A DNA stretch of 64,000 bases, taken from assembly GCF_003431975.1 (NCBI RefSeq), contig NZ_CP027116.1:3410001-3474000 (forward strand). Reading direction: 5' to 3'. This DNA comes from Bacillus pumilus. Lineage in GTDB: Bacteria; Bacillota; Bacilli; Bacillales; Bacillaceae. Numbering within the stretch: the stretch's first letter is position 1; every line of letters begins with the position of its first letter. The position numbers and the translations under genes are program-made. A model generated the notes under the pieces. That model searched no databases and was not told the DNA's origin. It saw only the letters and a program-made list of their open reading frames with translations. Shown here one piece after another: positions 1 through 8,772 of the stretch.

Positions 1-1031
1 TGCACATCGTTAAAAGTATCCATGAATACTTGTGCTACTTCATCTAGCTCTGCTAGCATATCTGGATACATACCTTGTTCAGCACCATTTGACATGTAGC
101 CATAAGCCTCCACAAGTGCTTTCACCTTACCATTCACTTGCAGCTGATCAGCTGCAATGGTTGTTGTTCCGAATTGAAGTGAGTTAACAAGTCCCGTCGT
201 ATTATCATAGGAAAGTTGCAACTCAGACTTTTCGTTCGTAATACCATTCAAAATCGTCCCAGCAGTTTGTCCATTTGCACCGATAATGTCGATGTTGACA
301 GTTCCTTCAGCAATTTTAAGTGCATTACCGCCAGAAGGATTATAGCTCACCTTAATATCAACAAGTGAAGATAATTGATCCACCAAAGCATCACGCGTAT
401 CATAAAGATCGTTCGGAAGGTATCCATTTGGCTCAACGGTTGCAATCTGTTTGTTCACTTCATCTATTTGAGATAAAATAGTGTTCACATTTTTGGCTGT
501 TGAATCAAGTTCTGTTTTTAAATTCTTTTGTATCGTTGTTAAAGAAGAATTAAGTAGACGGAATTGATCTACTAAAGCCTGTGCACTTGTTTTAACAACT
601 GTACGCGCAGAAGCTGTATCAGCATTTTTTGATTCTGATAAGACCTGTAATGATTTCCAAAGGTTATCAAAAGCTCTGTTCAAGCCTTCATCCGTCAAAT
701 CATTCATAACCCCCTCCATTTGTGAAAGGGCATCAGACTTTGCTGAGTAGTAAGACAAGTTGTTGTTATGATCTCTGAATTGCAGATCTAAAAAGCTGTC
801 TCTAATTCTTTCTACAGTTCCAACTTGGACACCTGTCCCCATTTGACCATACGTCTTGCCGTCATAAACTGAAATGACTGGATAAGGATTATCTGCTTTA
901 AAGGTAACTCTTTGTCTTGAGTAGCCATCCGTATTTGCATTGGAGACGTTGTTTGATGTGACATAAAGCCCTGCACGTTGGGCTGTGATTCCTCTTTTTG
1001 CCGTTTCTAGTCCCATGAATGTAGAACCCAT
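1..1031 (-). CDS. flgK: flagellar hook-associated protein 1 FlgK (3' end outside window)
   Basis: Reading leftward from an ATG at 1031, the frame stays open to the window edge, so about 343 N-terminal residues are present and the C-terminus is missing. The protein begins with the typical flagellar rod/hook N-terminal helix (MGSTFMGLETAKRGITAQ) followed by the VTSNNVSNANTDGYSRQ signature seen in FlgK, FlgE and FlgG. The position after flgM and flgN makes it FlgK, which forms the junction between hook and filament outside the cell and is exported by the flagellar type III apparatus with FlgN as chaperone. It starts 16 bases after the flgN stop, so it is in the same transcript. Identification is secure; the length cannot be judged. 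Confidence 0.95.
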   Translation of the reverse strand, partial: MGSTFMGLETAKRGITAQRAGLYVTSNNVSNANTDGYSRQRVTFKADNPYPVISVYDGKTYGQMGTGVQVGTVERIRDSFLDLQFRDHNNNLSYYSAKSDALSQMEGVMNDLTDEGLNRAFDNLWKSLQVLSESKNADTASARTVVKTSAQALVDQFRLLNSSLTTIQKNLKTELDSTAKNVNTILSQIDEVNKQIATVEPNGYLPNDLYDTRDALVDQLSSLVDIKVSYNPSGGNALKIAEGTVNIDIIGANGQTAGTILNGITNEKSELQLSYDNTTGLVNSLQFGTTTIAADQLQVNGKVKALVEAYGYMSNGAEQGMYPDMLAELDEVAQVFMDTFNDV

Positions 1032-1046
1032 TGTTATCCTCCTTGT

Positions 1047-1529
1047 TTACGCCTTTGAATCAAACAAAGCCCTCTGCTGTTTAGGCTTTGAACTCTCAAG
1101 ACCATTTTGTCCGTAATTCATATTTTCTTTGTTAGGGTTAACGAGATCGAATGTCAGTGAAATAAATTGAAGTGACTGCTGGATGAGCTGTTTGTTCAGT
1201 TCATTTACATCTTTCAGTTCCACCATGATGTCATTTAATTTGTCATATAACGAAATGAGCTCTTCTTGATCCGTACCTTCAGCCTTTTCGATACACGCGG
1301 TGATGGTTGGCGGTTGATCATTTTGCAAAAATTGAACTGTCGCTTCAATACGTTTTTCTTCTAATTGAGAAATGGCCTGAATATATTTTTGCTCTAAATT
1401 CAGAACCTCTGAAAGAGCATTAATCTCATTACTTTTCAGTATTTCTGTTTTATCCTTTGACAGCTCTAAAAGCTGTTCATGCAATCCATAGAGACGATGC
1501 AGCTCTTCAATAATTATTTTAACTGACAT
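1047..1529 (-). CDS. flgN: flagellar export chaperone FlgN (YvyG)
   Basis: A 160-residue, largely helical, charged protein with long coiled-coil-prone stretches (residues about 1-115) and a C-terminal tail ending KPKQQRALFDSKA. Size and position between flgM and flgK match B. subtilis YvyG/FlgN (160 aa as I remember it). The family binds the C-terminal helices of FlgK and FlgL in the cytoplasm and delivers them to the flagellar export gate. It lies 18 bases downstream of flgM and 15 bases upstream of flgK, so the three are co-transcribed. No membrane segment or signal peptide is visible. Confidence 0.92.
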   Translation of the reverse strand: MSVKIIIEELHRLYGLHEQLLELSKDKTEILKSNEINALSEVLNLEQKYIQAISQLEEKRIEATVQFLQNDQPPTITACIEKAEGTDQEELISLYDKLNDIMVELKDVNELNKQLIQQSLQFISLTFDLVNPNKENMNYGQNGLESSKPKQQRALFDSKA

Positions 1530-1547
1530 TCACGCTACTCCCTTTTG

Positions 1548-1811
1548 TTATTGTTGTTTATAAAAATTGAGCATTTTATCTGCTATGCCTTTTGTATCTA
1601 CTTGATATGTTCCGGCTTCAATGCTTTTTTTAATTTGTTCTATTTTATCTTGACGTTCTTTCATAATACTCGGCACCTTTTGCATCTCGATTGCCTTTTT
1701 AGAAATTTCGACTTTATCAGTTGATTTTGCTTGATTTGATTGCAACGTTTGTTTCTCATATGTTTTCTTGTAAGGATTTACTGGTTGTGTTCCATATCGA
1801 TTAATTTTCAC
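1548..1811 (-). CDS. flgM: anti-sigma-D factor FlgM
   Basis: An 87-residue basic protein beginning MKINRYGTQPVNPYKKTYEK, with a conserved C-terminal segment (about 33-80, VEISKKAIEMQKVPSIMKERQDKIEQI, given here only as a landmark) that in this family binds and holds the flagellar sigma factor SigD. When the hook is finished FlgM activity drops and late genes such as hag and lytC are released. It sits between yvyF and flgN in the usual Bacillus order, and a sigma-D-like promoter lies in front of yvyF (2344-2369), giving the known autoregulatory loop. Usual family length is about 88 residues. The identification rests on sequence and neighbourhood together. Confidence 0.93.
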   Translation of the reverse strand: MKINRYGTQPVNPYKKTYEKQTLQSNQAKSTDKVEISKKAIEMQKVPSIMKERQDKIEQIKKSIEAGTYQVDTKGIADKMLNFYKQQ

Positions 1812-1890
1812 GGGATTCCTCTCGCTTTCCGTTACAGTCTGTCTTGATTCTATCCATTTTATCGACCAAACTGCAACTTAGTTTAGGGAA

Positions 1891-2310
1891 TCAGTCGTTT
1901 TTAGGATTAATGGCATAATAGGTGTCTTTTTTCCTAGATTCAATCTCCCTTTTACGCTCATCTTCTTGGTTCATTTGGCTGATTTGCGAATGAATATCCT
2001 GTTCACATTGGCTGCACAGCTTGTTTTTCCTGATCGGTTTGCCACATCTTTCACAAGGATAGTTAATATTCGGAAATTGACTAATTTGAAGTCTTTTCAA
2101 ACGAATAAATTTCAAAATTAATTCTTCATCAACTTCTGTTGCATCTACTATTTCAGCAATGGTTGATTGTCTATTACTTTGCTTTCTCAAGAATTTATAA
2201 ACGATATCAAAAGAACGTTCTTCTTCTTCGAAGCATTTGTTACAAACCGTTTGGATGGTGGTTTTTAGAAATAGCTGATTACATTGTGGACAGTTTGCCA
2301 ATTGATTCAT
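1891..2310 (-). CDS. yvyF: zinc-ribbon flagellar operon protein YvyF
   Basis: About 139 residues with two pairs of CxxC knuckles near each end (CPQCN and CNKC near the N-terminus, CERCG and CSQC near residues 90-110) that would bind zinc, and a middle helix-rich region. It is the conserved YvyF-type protein of Bacillus flagellar operons; its molecular role is not established as far as I know. I chose the ATG at 2310 because the sequence AAGGGG lies about eight bases before it. A TTG two codons further upstream is too close to that site. It is the first gene of the yvyF-flgM-flgN-flgK unit and is separated from comFC by a probable sigma-D promoter. Confidence 0.85.
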   Translation of the reverse strand: MNQLANCPQCNQLFLKTTIQTVCNKCFEEEERSFDIVYKFLRKQSNRQSTIAEIVDATEVDEELILKFIRLKRLQISQFPNINYPCERCGKPIRKNKLCSQCEQDIHSQISQMNQEDERKREIESRKKDTYYAINPKND

Positions 2311-2343
2311 AACCAAAACCCCTTACGTTATTTTCTTTTCTTA

Positions 2344-2369
2344 TTATCGGTTAATTATCATAATTTTTA
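2344..2369 (-). promoter_or_regulatory. probable sigma-D promoter for yvyF-flgM-flgN-flgK
   Basis: On the minus strand TAAA (2366-2369) is followed after 14 bases by ACCGATAA (2344-2351), seven of eight bases of the sigma-D -10 element GCCGATAA. The -35 element overlaps the comFC stop codon. This fits the known transcription of flgM and downstream genes by sigma-D in B. subtilis. Evidence is motif match and position only. Confidence 0.7.
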
Positions 2370-3053
2370 ACTACGAATCAACGTAAAAGAGGAAACACTT
2401 TTGGCACCTGCTTCTTTTAAAATTCTTGCCGCATCATAAATAGTCGCCCCCGTTGTATAGATATCGTCAATTAAAATGATATTCCTTTGTACAATCCCAT
2501 CTGTCTGCTTAATTTGAAACATTCCTTTTTGATGTAAGCGTTCATGTTTCTTTTTCTTGGACTGCTTGCTTTGATGTACTTTTACAAGTGGTTGCAATAT
2601 GGGCTGACCAATCAAAGAAGCAAGTATGACGGACTGATTAAATCCTCTTTCCTTTAGCCTATCATTACTTAATGGAATTGGGATCAGTACAGATTCTTTG
2701 AATGAAAAGGAACGCTTAAAGGCTACTTGTACATCACGTTTAAAAAGCTCGGCTAAAGCCGTATCACCACGAAATTTAAAGCGTGTAAGGACATCTTTCA
2801 TCAAATCGTTGTAAGCATAAACAGATCTATTTTTCTCAAGTACTTGATGAGAGTCAGAGCGGTTTTTCCATATGGAACAGTCTAGACACAAATGATCATT
2901 TGACTGTGCCCTGCCGCAAGTTGGACAAATCGGTTGTTGAATTTTCACTAGATGATGCTTACATGCTACACAAAGACGATTATCATTTAATAGTAGTAAT
3001 GATTTCCATGTAAAAGTCGCAACAAAATGCCCCTCACAAATTAGGCAGATCAA
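2367..3053 (-). CDS. comFC: competence protein ComFC, phosphoribosyltransferase-like
   Basis: 228 residues. The N-terminus carries a four-cysteine zinc cluster (CLIC, CVAC, CPTC, CLDC in the first 60 residues) and the C-terminus has the PRPP-binding loop IILIDDIYTTGATI (about 191-204) of type I phosphoribosyltransferases. ComFC is needed for efficient natural transformation, acting in the cytoplasm on incoming single-stranded DNA with ComFA; the exact reaction is not known. Its start overlaps the comFB stop by four bases (ATGA type), indicating translational coupling. Family length is about 230-240, so the gene is complete. Confidence 0.92.
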   Translation of the reverse strand: MICLICEGHFVATFTWKSLLLLNDNRLCVACKHHLVKIQQPICPTCGRAQSNDHLCLDCSIWKNRSDSHQVLEKNRSVYAYNDLMKDVLTRFKFRGDTALAELFKRDVQVAFKRSFSFKESVLIPIPLSNDRLKERGFNQSVILASLIGQPILQPLVKVHQSKQSKKKKHERLHQKGMFQIKQTDGIVQRNIILIDDIYTTGATIYDAARILKEAGAKSVSSFTLIRS

Positions 3054-3343
3054 TTGATTTCCTTATTTATTGGCAGTCGATTTTCGCATCTTGGAAAAGT
3101 GGTGACCTTCGAAGCGGCTTCTGTCAGAATGACCAGCATGGCCGTATTCTTCTGTTTATCCACCATCTCGGATTTACTGTAAGATATTTTATCGATATCG
3201 GTTATATACTGAGGTTTCACTTGATTCAGTGAAATCGCTAATACATCTTCTATACACTTTTCACAGTGACAAATCATGTTTAATTGGTTGAGATATTGAT
3301 AGAGGATTTCCTTGAGTAGTATTTCTTTTGCATTGAGCAGCAT
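3050..3343 (-). CDS. comFB: late competence protein ComFB
   Basis: 97 residues from the ATG at 3343, preceded by GGAGAG at a suitable distance. The longer open frame to 3427 would add 28 residues without similarity to the family and would overlap comFA. The protein resembles B. subtilis ComFB (98 aa), with the conserved core ICHCEKCIEDVLAISLNQVKP containing the C..C pair and the segment VDKQKNTAMLVIL. It is part of the comFA-comFB-comFC operon. ComFB is dispensable or of minor effect for transformation in B. subtilis and its role is unresolved. Confidence 0.9.
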   Translation of the reverse strand: MLLNAKEILLKEILYQYLNQLNMICHCEKCIEDVLAISLNQVKPQYITDIDKISYSKSEMVDKQKNTAMLVILTEAASKVTTFPRCENRLPINKEIN

Positions 3344-3392
3344 ATTTTGTCTCTCCTGCCATTTGTGTATTGTGAATATAATGTACCATGAT

Positions 3393-4778
3393 TTAGTTGA
3401 GCCCACACTCTTTTTCAGCCGAATCATTCATTTTTACAATATGCTTCTTTGCTTGTTTCATACTTCTCGTTAAGCCAAAATGAAAAAAGTACACATCCCC
3501 ATTAAAAAAATCCGGATGTCTTCCTGCTCTACCAGAAATCTGGACAAGTGCACTCTCTGTAAAGATAGTAGATTCCGCACCTAGCACCCCTACTTGAACG
3601 TTAGGAATAGTGACGCCTCTTTCTAGAATTGTGGTAGTAACTAATACATCATAAGCGTCATCTCTGAAGTGCTGGACCTTTTGTTTCCTATCTTGATCAT
3701 CAGCAGACACCCCCTCTACATTTAGTCGGTGTTCTCTAAGAATCTTCGTTACCTTCTTCATGATAGAAATAGAAGGAACAAAAAGTAAAATCCTTCTCTT
3801 CTTTGTGATATGCTTCTGCATCCAAGTCAGGACTTTAGCTGGGAGCCGGTTCTTCTTTAATTTCTTTTTCCATTGTCCAATCCATTGAAAGGACGGGATA
3901 GGTAAGGGTTTCTGGTGAAAACGTTGAGGGATTTTTGTCGCTTCCAGTTGTCCTCGAGATACATCTTTTCTCATTTTCTTAGACGGCGTCGCACTTAAAT
4001 AAACCGTCATCCCTTTCTTTCTCATTGCTTTTATCACAGCAAAATGAAGACGTTCATCGATTGAATAAGGAAAGGCATCAACTTCATCTATAATGAGCAA
4101 ATCAAATGCATTTTTGTATCTCAGCAACTGGTGAGTTGTAGCGATCACTAGCGGTGCGATTTGGAATCTTTGAGGACTTCCTCCATAAAGGACAGCTATA
4201 TTCAATTCTTTAAATGCTTTTTTAAGCCGCGGCTCTAGTTCAAGAACAACATCTGTCCTAGGTGTCGCAATACAGACGTTCATTCCTTGATGCAAAGCAA
4301 ATTCAATTCCATGAAAGAGTACCTCTGTTTTCCCTGCTCCGCAAACCGCCCAGATGAGTAGATCATATTTGTTTTTTATCGCTTCGATCATTTTATCTGA
4401 TGCTCTTTTTTGACCTTTAGACAGGTCTCCATACCATGTTAATTTGGTGTGACATGTTTCTTTCATTTGTGGGCCCGTCCATTCATAAAGGAATCCACAT
4501 TCCGTTGATTTCCCCATCATGATACATGATCTACAGTACACACAATCTTTTTGACATACGTCACACGGGGAGAAAGCAAAGTACCGCTTGTGAGAGACAC
4601 CACACCTGCCACAAGTAAGACCATTTGCTGTTCTCTCAATGGCAGGTGTTCGAATGACGAAACCGTTCTCCTCCAGCCATTCCAAATCGGACTGTGAACA
4701 CCTTGTTTCAACGGTAAGAAGTTGTCGTGATTGCAGCTGCCGTCCTAATTCCATTGCTTTGTCCATGTTCAACTTCAC
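3393..4778 (-). CDS. comFA: ComFA, DNA-uptake helicase/translocase
   Basis: A DEAD-type superfamily 2 ATPase of about 461 residues. Visible motifs (numbered from a TTG one codon upstream of the chosen start) are a cysteine-rich zinc cluster at about 57-86 (CGRC, CDVC, CVYC, CRSC), Walker A AVCGAGKT at about 145-152, the DEVD box at about 232-235, SATPS, and the motif VI segment QISGRAGRH in the C-terminal helicase half. Known ComFA is membrane-associated and uses ATP to help pull single-stranded DNA through the ComEC channel. I chose GTG at 4778, six bases after AAAGG; other in-frame starts are TTG 4781 and ATG 4766. First gene of the comF operon. I looked for paired ComK boxes upstream and found none convincing. 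Confidence 0.94.
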   Translation of the reverse strand: MKLNMDKAMELGRQLQSRQLLTVETRCSQSDLEWLEENGFVIRTPAIERTANGLTCGRCGVSHKRYFAFSPCDVCQKDCVYCRSCIMMGKSTECGFLYEWTGPQMKETCHTKLTWYGDLSKGQKRASDKMIEAIKNKYDLLIWAVCGAGKTEVLFHGIEFALHQGMNVCIATPRTDVVLELEPRLKKAFKELNIAVLYGGSPQRFQIAPLVIATTHQLLRYKNAFDLLIIDEVDAFPYSIDERLHFAVIKAMRKKGMTVYLSATPSKKMRKDVSRGQLEATKIPQRFHQKPLPIPSFQWIGQWKKKLKKNRLPAKVLTWMQKHITKKRRILLFVPSISIMKKVTKILREHRLNVEGVSADDQDRKQKVQHFRDDAYDVLVTTTILERGVTIPNVQVGVLGAESTIFTESALVQISGRAGRHPDFFNGDVYFFHFGLTRSMKQAKKHIVKMNDSAEKECGLN

Positions 4779-4854
4779 CAAACACCTTTCAACTGATGTG
4801 AGCCTATTATGTACAAAAACGCGACCTTCCGTCCAACAGCTAAAATAGAAAAAT

Positions 4855-4886
4855 AAAACCCCTTTTCTATGAGAAAAGAGGTTTTT
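4855..4886 (-). terminator. terminator after degV
   Basis: Minus-strand stem AAAACCTCTTTTC / GAAAAGGGGTTTT with a five-base loop, followed by ATTTTT. It ends just before the comFA promoter region and separates degV from comFA. Confidence 0.8.
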
Positions 4887-4892
4887 TAAGAT

Positions 4893-5735
4893 TTATCTAA
4901 TCACCCAGCCAAGAGCTAAAGAGCCTTCACCTAGATGTGTACCAATCACGGCACCAAAGTAGCTTTTATAAAATTCAACATGAGGATACTTTTCTGATAA
5001 GTATGCGATTAGTTCATCTGCTTCTTCTTCTCTATTACCATGTATCAGCGTTGCTCTCATAGGGACACCACGCGATGCATCTTCATCAAATAATTCAAAA
5101 ATACGTGAAATGGCTTTTTTCCGTGTACGAATCTTCTCAAAAGGGACAATTAGCTTGTTGTCAAAATGCAATAAAGGCTTTACCTTTAAGATGCTTCCAA
5201 TAAAAGCCTGAGCACCATTTAATCTGCCGCCTCTTTGTAAATGAGTTAAATCATCTACCATAAAATAAGCTCTCTGATTTTCCTTCAGGTGATTGAGATG
5301 GGCTATCACTTCTTCTGGAGAAGCACCACCTTGAATTTTTTCAGCAGCTTCTATCACATAAAAACCTTGAGCCATACAGCTAGTTTCTGTATCAAATGGA
5401 TAAATGTCAATTCCGTCAACCAGTTCATTCGCTGAGGCCGCACTATTATATGTTCCGCTAATTCCACTTGAAAGATGGATACTAATCACAGCATCATATG
5501 TTTCACTTAGTTTTTCATATAATTCTATAAGTTCACCGAAAGCAGGCTGAGAGGTTGTTGGAAGATCTTTATGTTTCTTGACTTCTTCATAATATGTCTT
5601 CCAATCCATTTCTACTTCTTCACGGTATGATTCAGTGCCAAAGATGACATTCAGAGGGATCATATGAATATGATGTTTATCACGCAGTTCTTGTGGTATA
5701 TAAGCAGTACTGTCTGTTACAACGGCTATTTTCAT
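4893..5735 (-). CDS. degV: DegV family fatty-acid-binding protein
   Basis: 280 residues starting MKIAVVTDSTAYIP, the DegV family signature in which the DST motif contacts the lipid carboxylate. A central ..LSSGISGTYNSA.. segment (about 92-104) supplies the second conserved serine motif. In Firmicutes such proteins (FakB) present fatty acids to the kinase FakA for incorporation into phospholipid. Whether this one acts with FakA or has another ligand is inference. It lies downstream of degU as in B. subtilis (yviA), with its own 217-base upstream region and a clear terminator. Full length for the family. Confidence 0.9.
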   Translation of the reverse strand: MKIAVVTDSTAYIPQELRDKHHIHMIPLNVIFGTESYREEVEMDWKTYYEEVKKHKDLPTTSQPAFGELIELYEKLSETYDAVISIHLSSGISGTYNSAASANELVDGIDIYPFDTETSCMAQGFYVIEAAEKIQGGASPEEVIAHLNHLKENQRAYFMVDDLTHLQRGGRLNGAQAFIGSILKVKPLLHFDNKLIVPFEKIRTRKKAISRIFELFDEDASRGVPMRATLIHGNREEEADELIAYLSEKYPHVEFYKSYFGAVIGTHLGEGSLALGWVIR

Positions 5736-5821
5736 TCTTAAATACCTTCCTTATTCGTTAAGTTGCTCTTTTTTATTTTAAAAGAATGATGATTGTTTTT
5801 CATTAGATTTATAATAGTAAT

Positions 5822-5851
5822 CAAAAAAGCCTGCCTAATCAATAGGCAAGC
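5822..5851 (-). terminator. terminator after degU
   Basis: Minus-strand GCTTGCCTA / TAGGCAGGC (one G-T pair) with a five-base loop, followed by TTTTTT. It lies about 100 bases beyond the degU stop, after a further long imperfect hairpin (5870-5938). Confidence 0.8.
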
Positions 5852-5869
5852 CCGTTATATCCGAAAAAG

Positions 5870-5938
5870 ACTCCTTACCTGCCTATCATTTCTCTCCAAC
5901 TTGCATGTGAGAGAACCAAAAACAGGCGGAAAAGGAGT
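5870..5938 (-). other. long imperfect hairpin in the degU 3' untranslated region
   Basis: Three nested complementary segments can pair across about 69 bases: ACTCCTT with AAGGAGT, CCTG with CAGG, and TTCTCTC with GAGAGAA, around a 12-base loop. It lies between the degU stop and the terminator hairpin. Function unknown; it could protect mRNA ends or be a decayed repeat. Confidence 0.5.
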
Positions 5939-5952
5939 GCTTGTCCGGAACA

Positions 5953-6642
5953 TTATCTCATTTCTACCCAACCGTTTTTAATCGCTACAACAACAGCTTG
6001 TGTACGGTCATTTACATTCATTTTTTGTAAAATGTTACTCACGTGGTTTTTGACTGTTTTCTCACTAATAAAGAGCGACTCACCAATTCCTCTATTGCTC
6101 TTTCCGTCAGCTAACATTTGCAGTACTTCACACTCACGTCTTGTTAAGATATGAAGTGGTCTGCGAATTTCAGGATATACCTCGTGCTGTGGATGTGCTG
6201 AAACACCACTAGTCGCTAGGCGTCTGAATTCATTTACTAAGTTATGAGTCACTTTCGGATGTAAATAAGATCCTCCGTCAGCTACGACTTTCACTGCTTC
6301 AATGAGCGTGTCTGCATCCATTTCTTTTAACAGGTAACCTCTTGCACCTGTTTTCAATGCATGTGTCACATAGTTTTCATCGTCATGAATAGATAGAATA
6401 ATGACTTTTGATTCGGGATAAAGCTCAACTAACTGCTTTGTAGCCTCCACACCATTTACATTCGGCATATTAATGTCCATAATGACAACATCCGGATGAT
6501 AGTGCTCTACGATACGTGCAGCTTCGTCACCGTCGTCTCCTTCTGCAACTACTTCAAAAGTAGGTTCAAAATCTAAAATCCGTTTGACACCTTCACGGAA
6601 TAATTGGTGGTCATCAATAATTACAATATTTACTTTAGTCAC
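5953..6642 (-). CDS. degU: response regulator DegU
   Basis: 229 residues: receiver domain (about 4-120) with the acidic pair DD at 10-11, phospho-acceptor Asp56 in [10 protein letters not shown] and Lys in the LLKEMD segment, then a LuxR/NarL-type helix-turn-helix at about 160-225 ([22 protein letters not shown], quoted as landmark halves; recognition helix [13 protein letters not shown]). DegU~P controls exoenzymes, competence, motility and poly-glutamate genes in Bacillus; unphosphorylated DegU helps ComK bind. It follows degS by 64 bases in the same transcript. Length is that of B. subtilis DegU and the gene looks intact. Confidence 0.97.
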   Translation of the reverse strand: MTKVNIVIIDDHQLFREGVKRILDFEPTFEVVAEGDDGDEAARIVEHYHPDVVIMDINMPNVNGVEATKQLVELYPESKVIILSIHDDENYVTHALKTGARGYLLKEMDADTLIEAVKVVADGGSYLHPKVTHNLVNEFRRLATSGVSAHPQHEVYPEIRRPLHILTRRECEVLQMLADGKSNRGIGESLFISEKTVKNHVSNILQKMNVNDRTQAVVVAIKNGWVEMR

Positions 6643-6706
6643 AAGCTACGCCTCCCCATGTTTATTGTTCTACACCTGAACTTTATGGTCAATATGTCTT
6701 TTGTCT

Positions 6707-7882
6707 CTATTTTACAATTTTATTTTGCAATGTTAATGGCACGCGAATCATGATGAATGTCCCTAGACCTATTTTAGAGTCTATCGTCATTTTACCTTCC
6801 AGTAAGTCTACGCGTTCTTTCATGCCAAGTAAACCGAAGGATTTGTTTTTGTTTGTTTTCACATCTTTCATATCAAAGCCTTTTCCATCGTCTTTGATAA
6901 TTAACGTGACAAAGTCTTTCGTCACTTCTACTTTGACAGAGATTTCTTCAGCTTCAGAATGCTTTAGTGAATTTGTGACTGCTTCTTGGGCTAGTCTAAA
7001 TAGTGCTACTTCAAATTGTGAAGCAATTCTTTCGCTTTCTGTATCCCCTAGGCATTGGAACTTAATCTTGGTTTTCCCATCATATTCTTCGATTGTGTTT
7101 AAATATTTTCTTAGCGTCGGAATGAGACCCAAATCATCTAAAGCCATCGGTCTTAAATCATAAATGATTCTTCTCACTTCGTACAGAGCATTTCGCACAT
7201 TCTGTCTGAGACTTCTAATTTCTTTAAAGCCTTCTTCGGTACCTCGGTCTCTGAAAATCCGTTCAATTAACTCTGAGCGCATCATCACGTTTGCCAGCAT
7301 TTGAGCCGGACCGTCATGAATTTCCCGGGACACCCTTTTGCGCTCCTCTTCCTGGGCTTCAATAATTCTAAGCCCAAAATCTTGCTTTGCTTGAGCATCT
7401 TCAAGTAAAACGCCGACTTGGCGTAAGTCCTGATTGAGATAGTTGAGAACAACTGTGATTTGACTCACAAGCGTTTCAGAGCGTTCAATGACGTCTTGCA
7501 GGCTTAATAATCGTCTTTCCAGATCGTCTCTTCTTTCTCTTAGCTGCTTTTCGCGCTGCTGGATCATGGTGAGTTCTACTTGCAGATTATGTGCTTTTTC
7601 GTAGGCCTCTCGTATTTCTTCTTCGCTAAATTTGTTGAAGTTTCTGCTGACCTCAGATAAGCGATTTCTAGCATGTCTCGTATGGACTTCTAGTTTATCC
7701 CCAAAATCAATCACTTCGTTTACTTGCTGCTTGATTTGCTTCAGCTCTTCTACTAGGCTTTCATATTGTTGACGGGACTGTTCGCCTATCCTAAATACTT
7801 CGTCCTTGCTGCCATCAACTGTACTTAGCATTTTCATGATGATTGAATCCAATAATTTCGGATCCATTTTTGGTGTTGTCAT
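6707..7882 (-). CDS. degS: sensor histidine kinase DegS
   Basis: 391 residues. No membrane segment, in line with the cytoplasmic DegS family. An N-terminal sensor/coiled-coil region (about 30-180) is followed by the HisKA_3 dimerisation motif EEERKRVSREIHDGPAQML with the phosphorylated His at about 189, and a C-terminal ATPase domain with N box (FRLAQEAVTNSLKHSEA) and G box (IIKDDGKGFD). It autophosphorylates and transfers phosphate to DegU. I chose ATG 7882, preceded by GGGAGGG at good spacing, over the further upstream in-frame start at 7912. Diverges from yvyE; no strong promoter could be assigned in the 221-base gap. Confidence 0.95.
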   Translation of the reverse strand: MTTPKMDPKLLDSIIMKMLSTVDGSKDEVFRIGEQSRQQYESLVEELKQIKQQVNEVIDFGDKLEVHTRHARNRLSEVSRNFNKFSEEEIREAYEKAHNLQVELTMIQQREKQLRERRDDLERRLLSLQDVIERSETLVSQITVVLNYLNQDLRQVGVLLEDAQAKQDFGLRIIEAQEEERKRVSREIHDGPAQMLANVMMRSELIERIFRDRGTEEGFKEIRSLRQNVRNALYEVRRIIYDLRPMALDDLGLIPTLRKYLNTIEEYDGKTKIKFQCLGDTESERIASQFEVALFRLAQEAVTNSLKHSEAEEISVKVEVTKDFVTLIIKDDGKGFDMKDVKTNKNKSFGLLGMKERVDLLEGKMTIDSKIGLGTFIMIRVPLTLQNKIVK

Positions 7883-8103
7883 GGCTTTTCCCTCCCGTAA
7901 CAGTGATGTCATCTTTTTTTATTATAAATGTCATTGATCTGCATTTTATGTCGAATTATAATGAAAGAATGCGTATAAATCATGAAGTTTTTATGACGAC
8001 CCTTTTTCCGCTCCTATCATCATAACAAAATACGCTGTAAAATTCTAAAATCAATGCAAATTTTCTCTAGTCTTACAATTTGTTTTTCAGGAGGGTAAGT
8101 CGT

Positions 8104-8772
8104 TTGCTGAATCGCTATCTTACAGTAAAAAGTCGTGGCGAGCATGAGATCGTCATTGAAAAATCACGTTTTATTTGTCATATACAGCGTGCTGTCTCTG
8201 AAGAAGAAGCACAAGCATTTATACAATCCATAAAAAAACAACATTGGAATGCCACACATAATTGTTCCGCCTACCTCATTGGTGAACATGATCTGATTCA
8301 AAAAGCGAATGATGATGGTGAACCAAGCGGTACAGCAGGTGTGCCAATGCTCGAAGTGTTGAAAAAACGGAAAATGAAAGATACAGTTGTCGTGGTTACT
8401 CGTTATTTCGGCGGAATTAAGCTCGGCGCCGGTGGATTGATTCGTGCCTACGGAAAATCTGTATCAGAAGCCATCAATCATGTTGGAATGGTAGAACGCT
8501 GTTTAATGCGTACAATGCACACAACAATAGATTATACATGGCTTGGAAAGGTAGAGAATGAGCTTAGAGCCTCATCTTTTCAGTTAAAAGAAATTCATTA
8601 TGCAGAAGATGTTATTTTTGAGACGTATGTAGAAGAAACACAAACAGCGCAGTTCATTGAATGGATGACTGAACTGACAAATGGAAAAAGCGTGACAAAA
8701 GAAGGCGAATTGATTTATTTAGAAAAGGACATTGGTCCGATAAAGGAGACAGATGAATGGCACAGCGAGTAA
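8104..8772 (+). CDS. yvyE: YvyE, IMPACT (YigZ) family protein
   Basis: 222 residues from a TTG at 8104; AGGAGG at 8089-8094 is correctly placed for this start and lies inside the longer open frame, so the upstream start at 8080 is rejected. The IMPACT/UPF0029 core (about 12-125) shows NDDGEPSGTAGVPML and VVTRYFGGIKLGAGGLIRAYG, and the C-terminal part is the DUF1949 domain. The family is related to the eukaryotic translation regulator IMPACT; the bacterial function is not defined. Its stop overlaps the start of the LCP gene by 16 bases, so the two are translated from one message. Confidence 0.9.
   Translation: MLNRYLTVKSRGEHEIVIEKSRFICHIQRAVSEEEAQAFIQSIKKQHWNATHNCSAYLIGEHDLIQKANDDGEPSGTAGVPMLEVLKKRKMKDTVVVVTRYFGGIKLGAGGLIRAYGKSVSEAINHVGMVERCLMRTMHTTIDYTWLGKVENELRASSFQLKEIHYAEDVIFETYVEETQTAQFIEWMTELTNGKSVTKEGELIYLEKDIGPIKETDEWHSE

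Noticed and set aside
4779-4892. ComK box pair in front of comFA
   Set aside because: Expected from B. subtilis, but I could not find two AAAA-N5-TTTT elements at accepted spacing; only A/T runs of the degV terminator are present.
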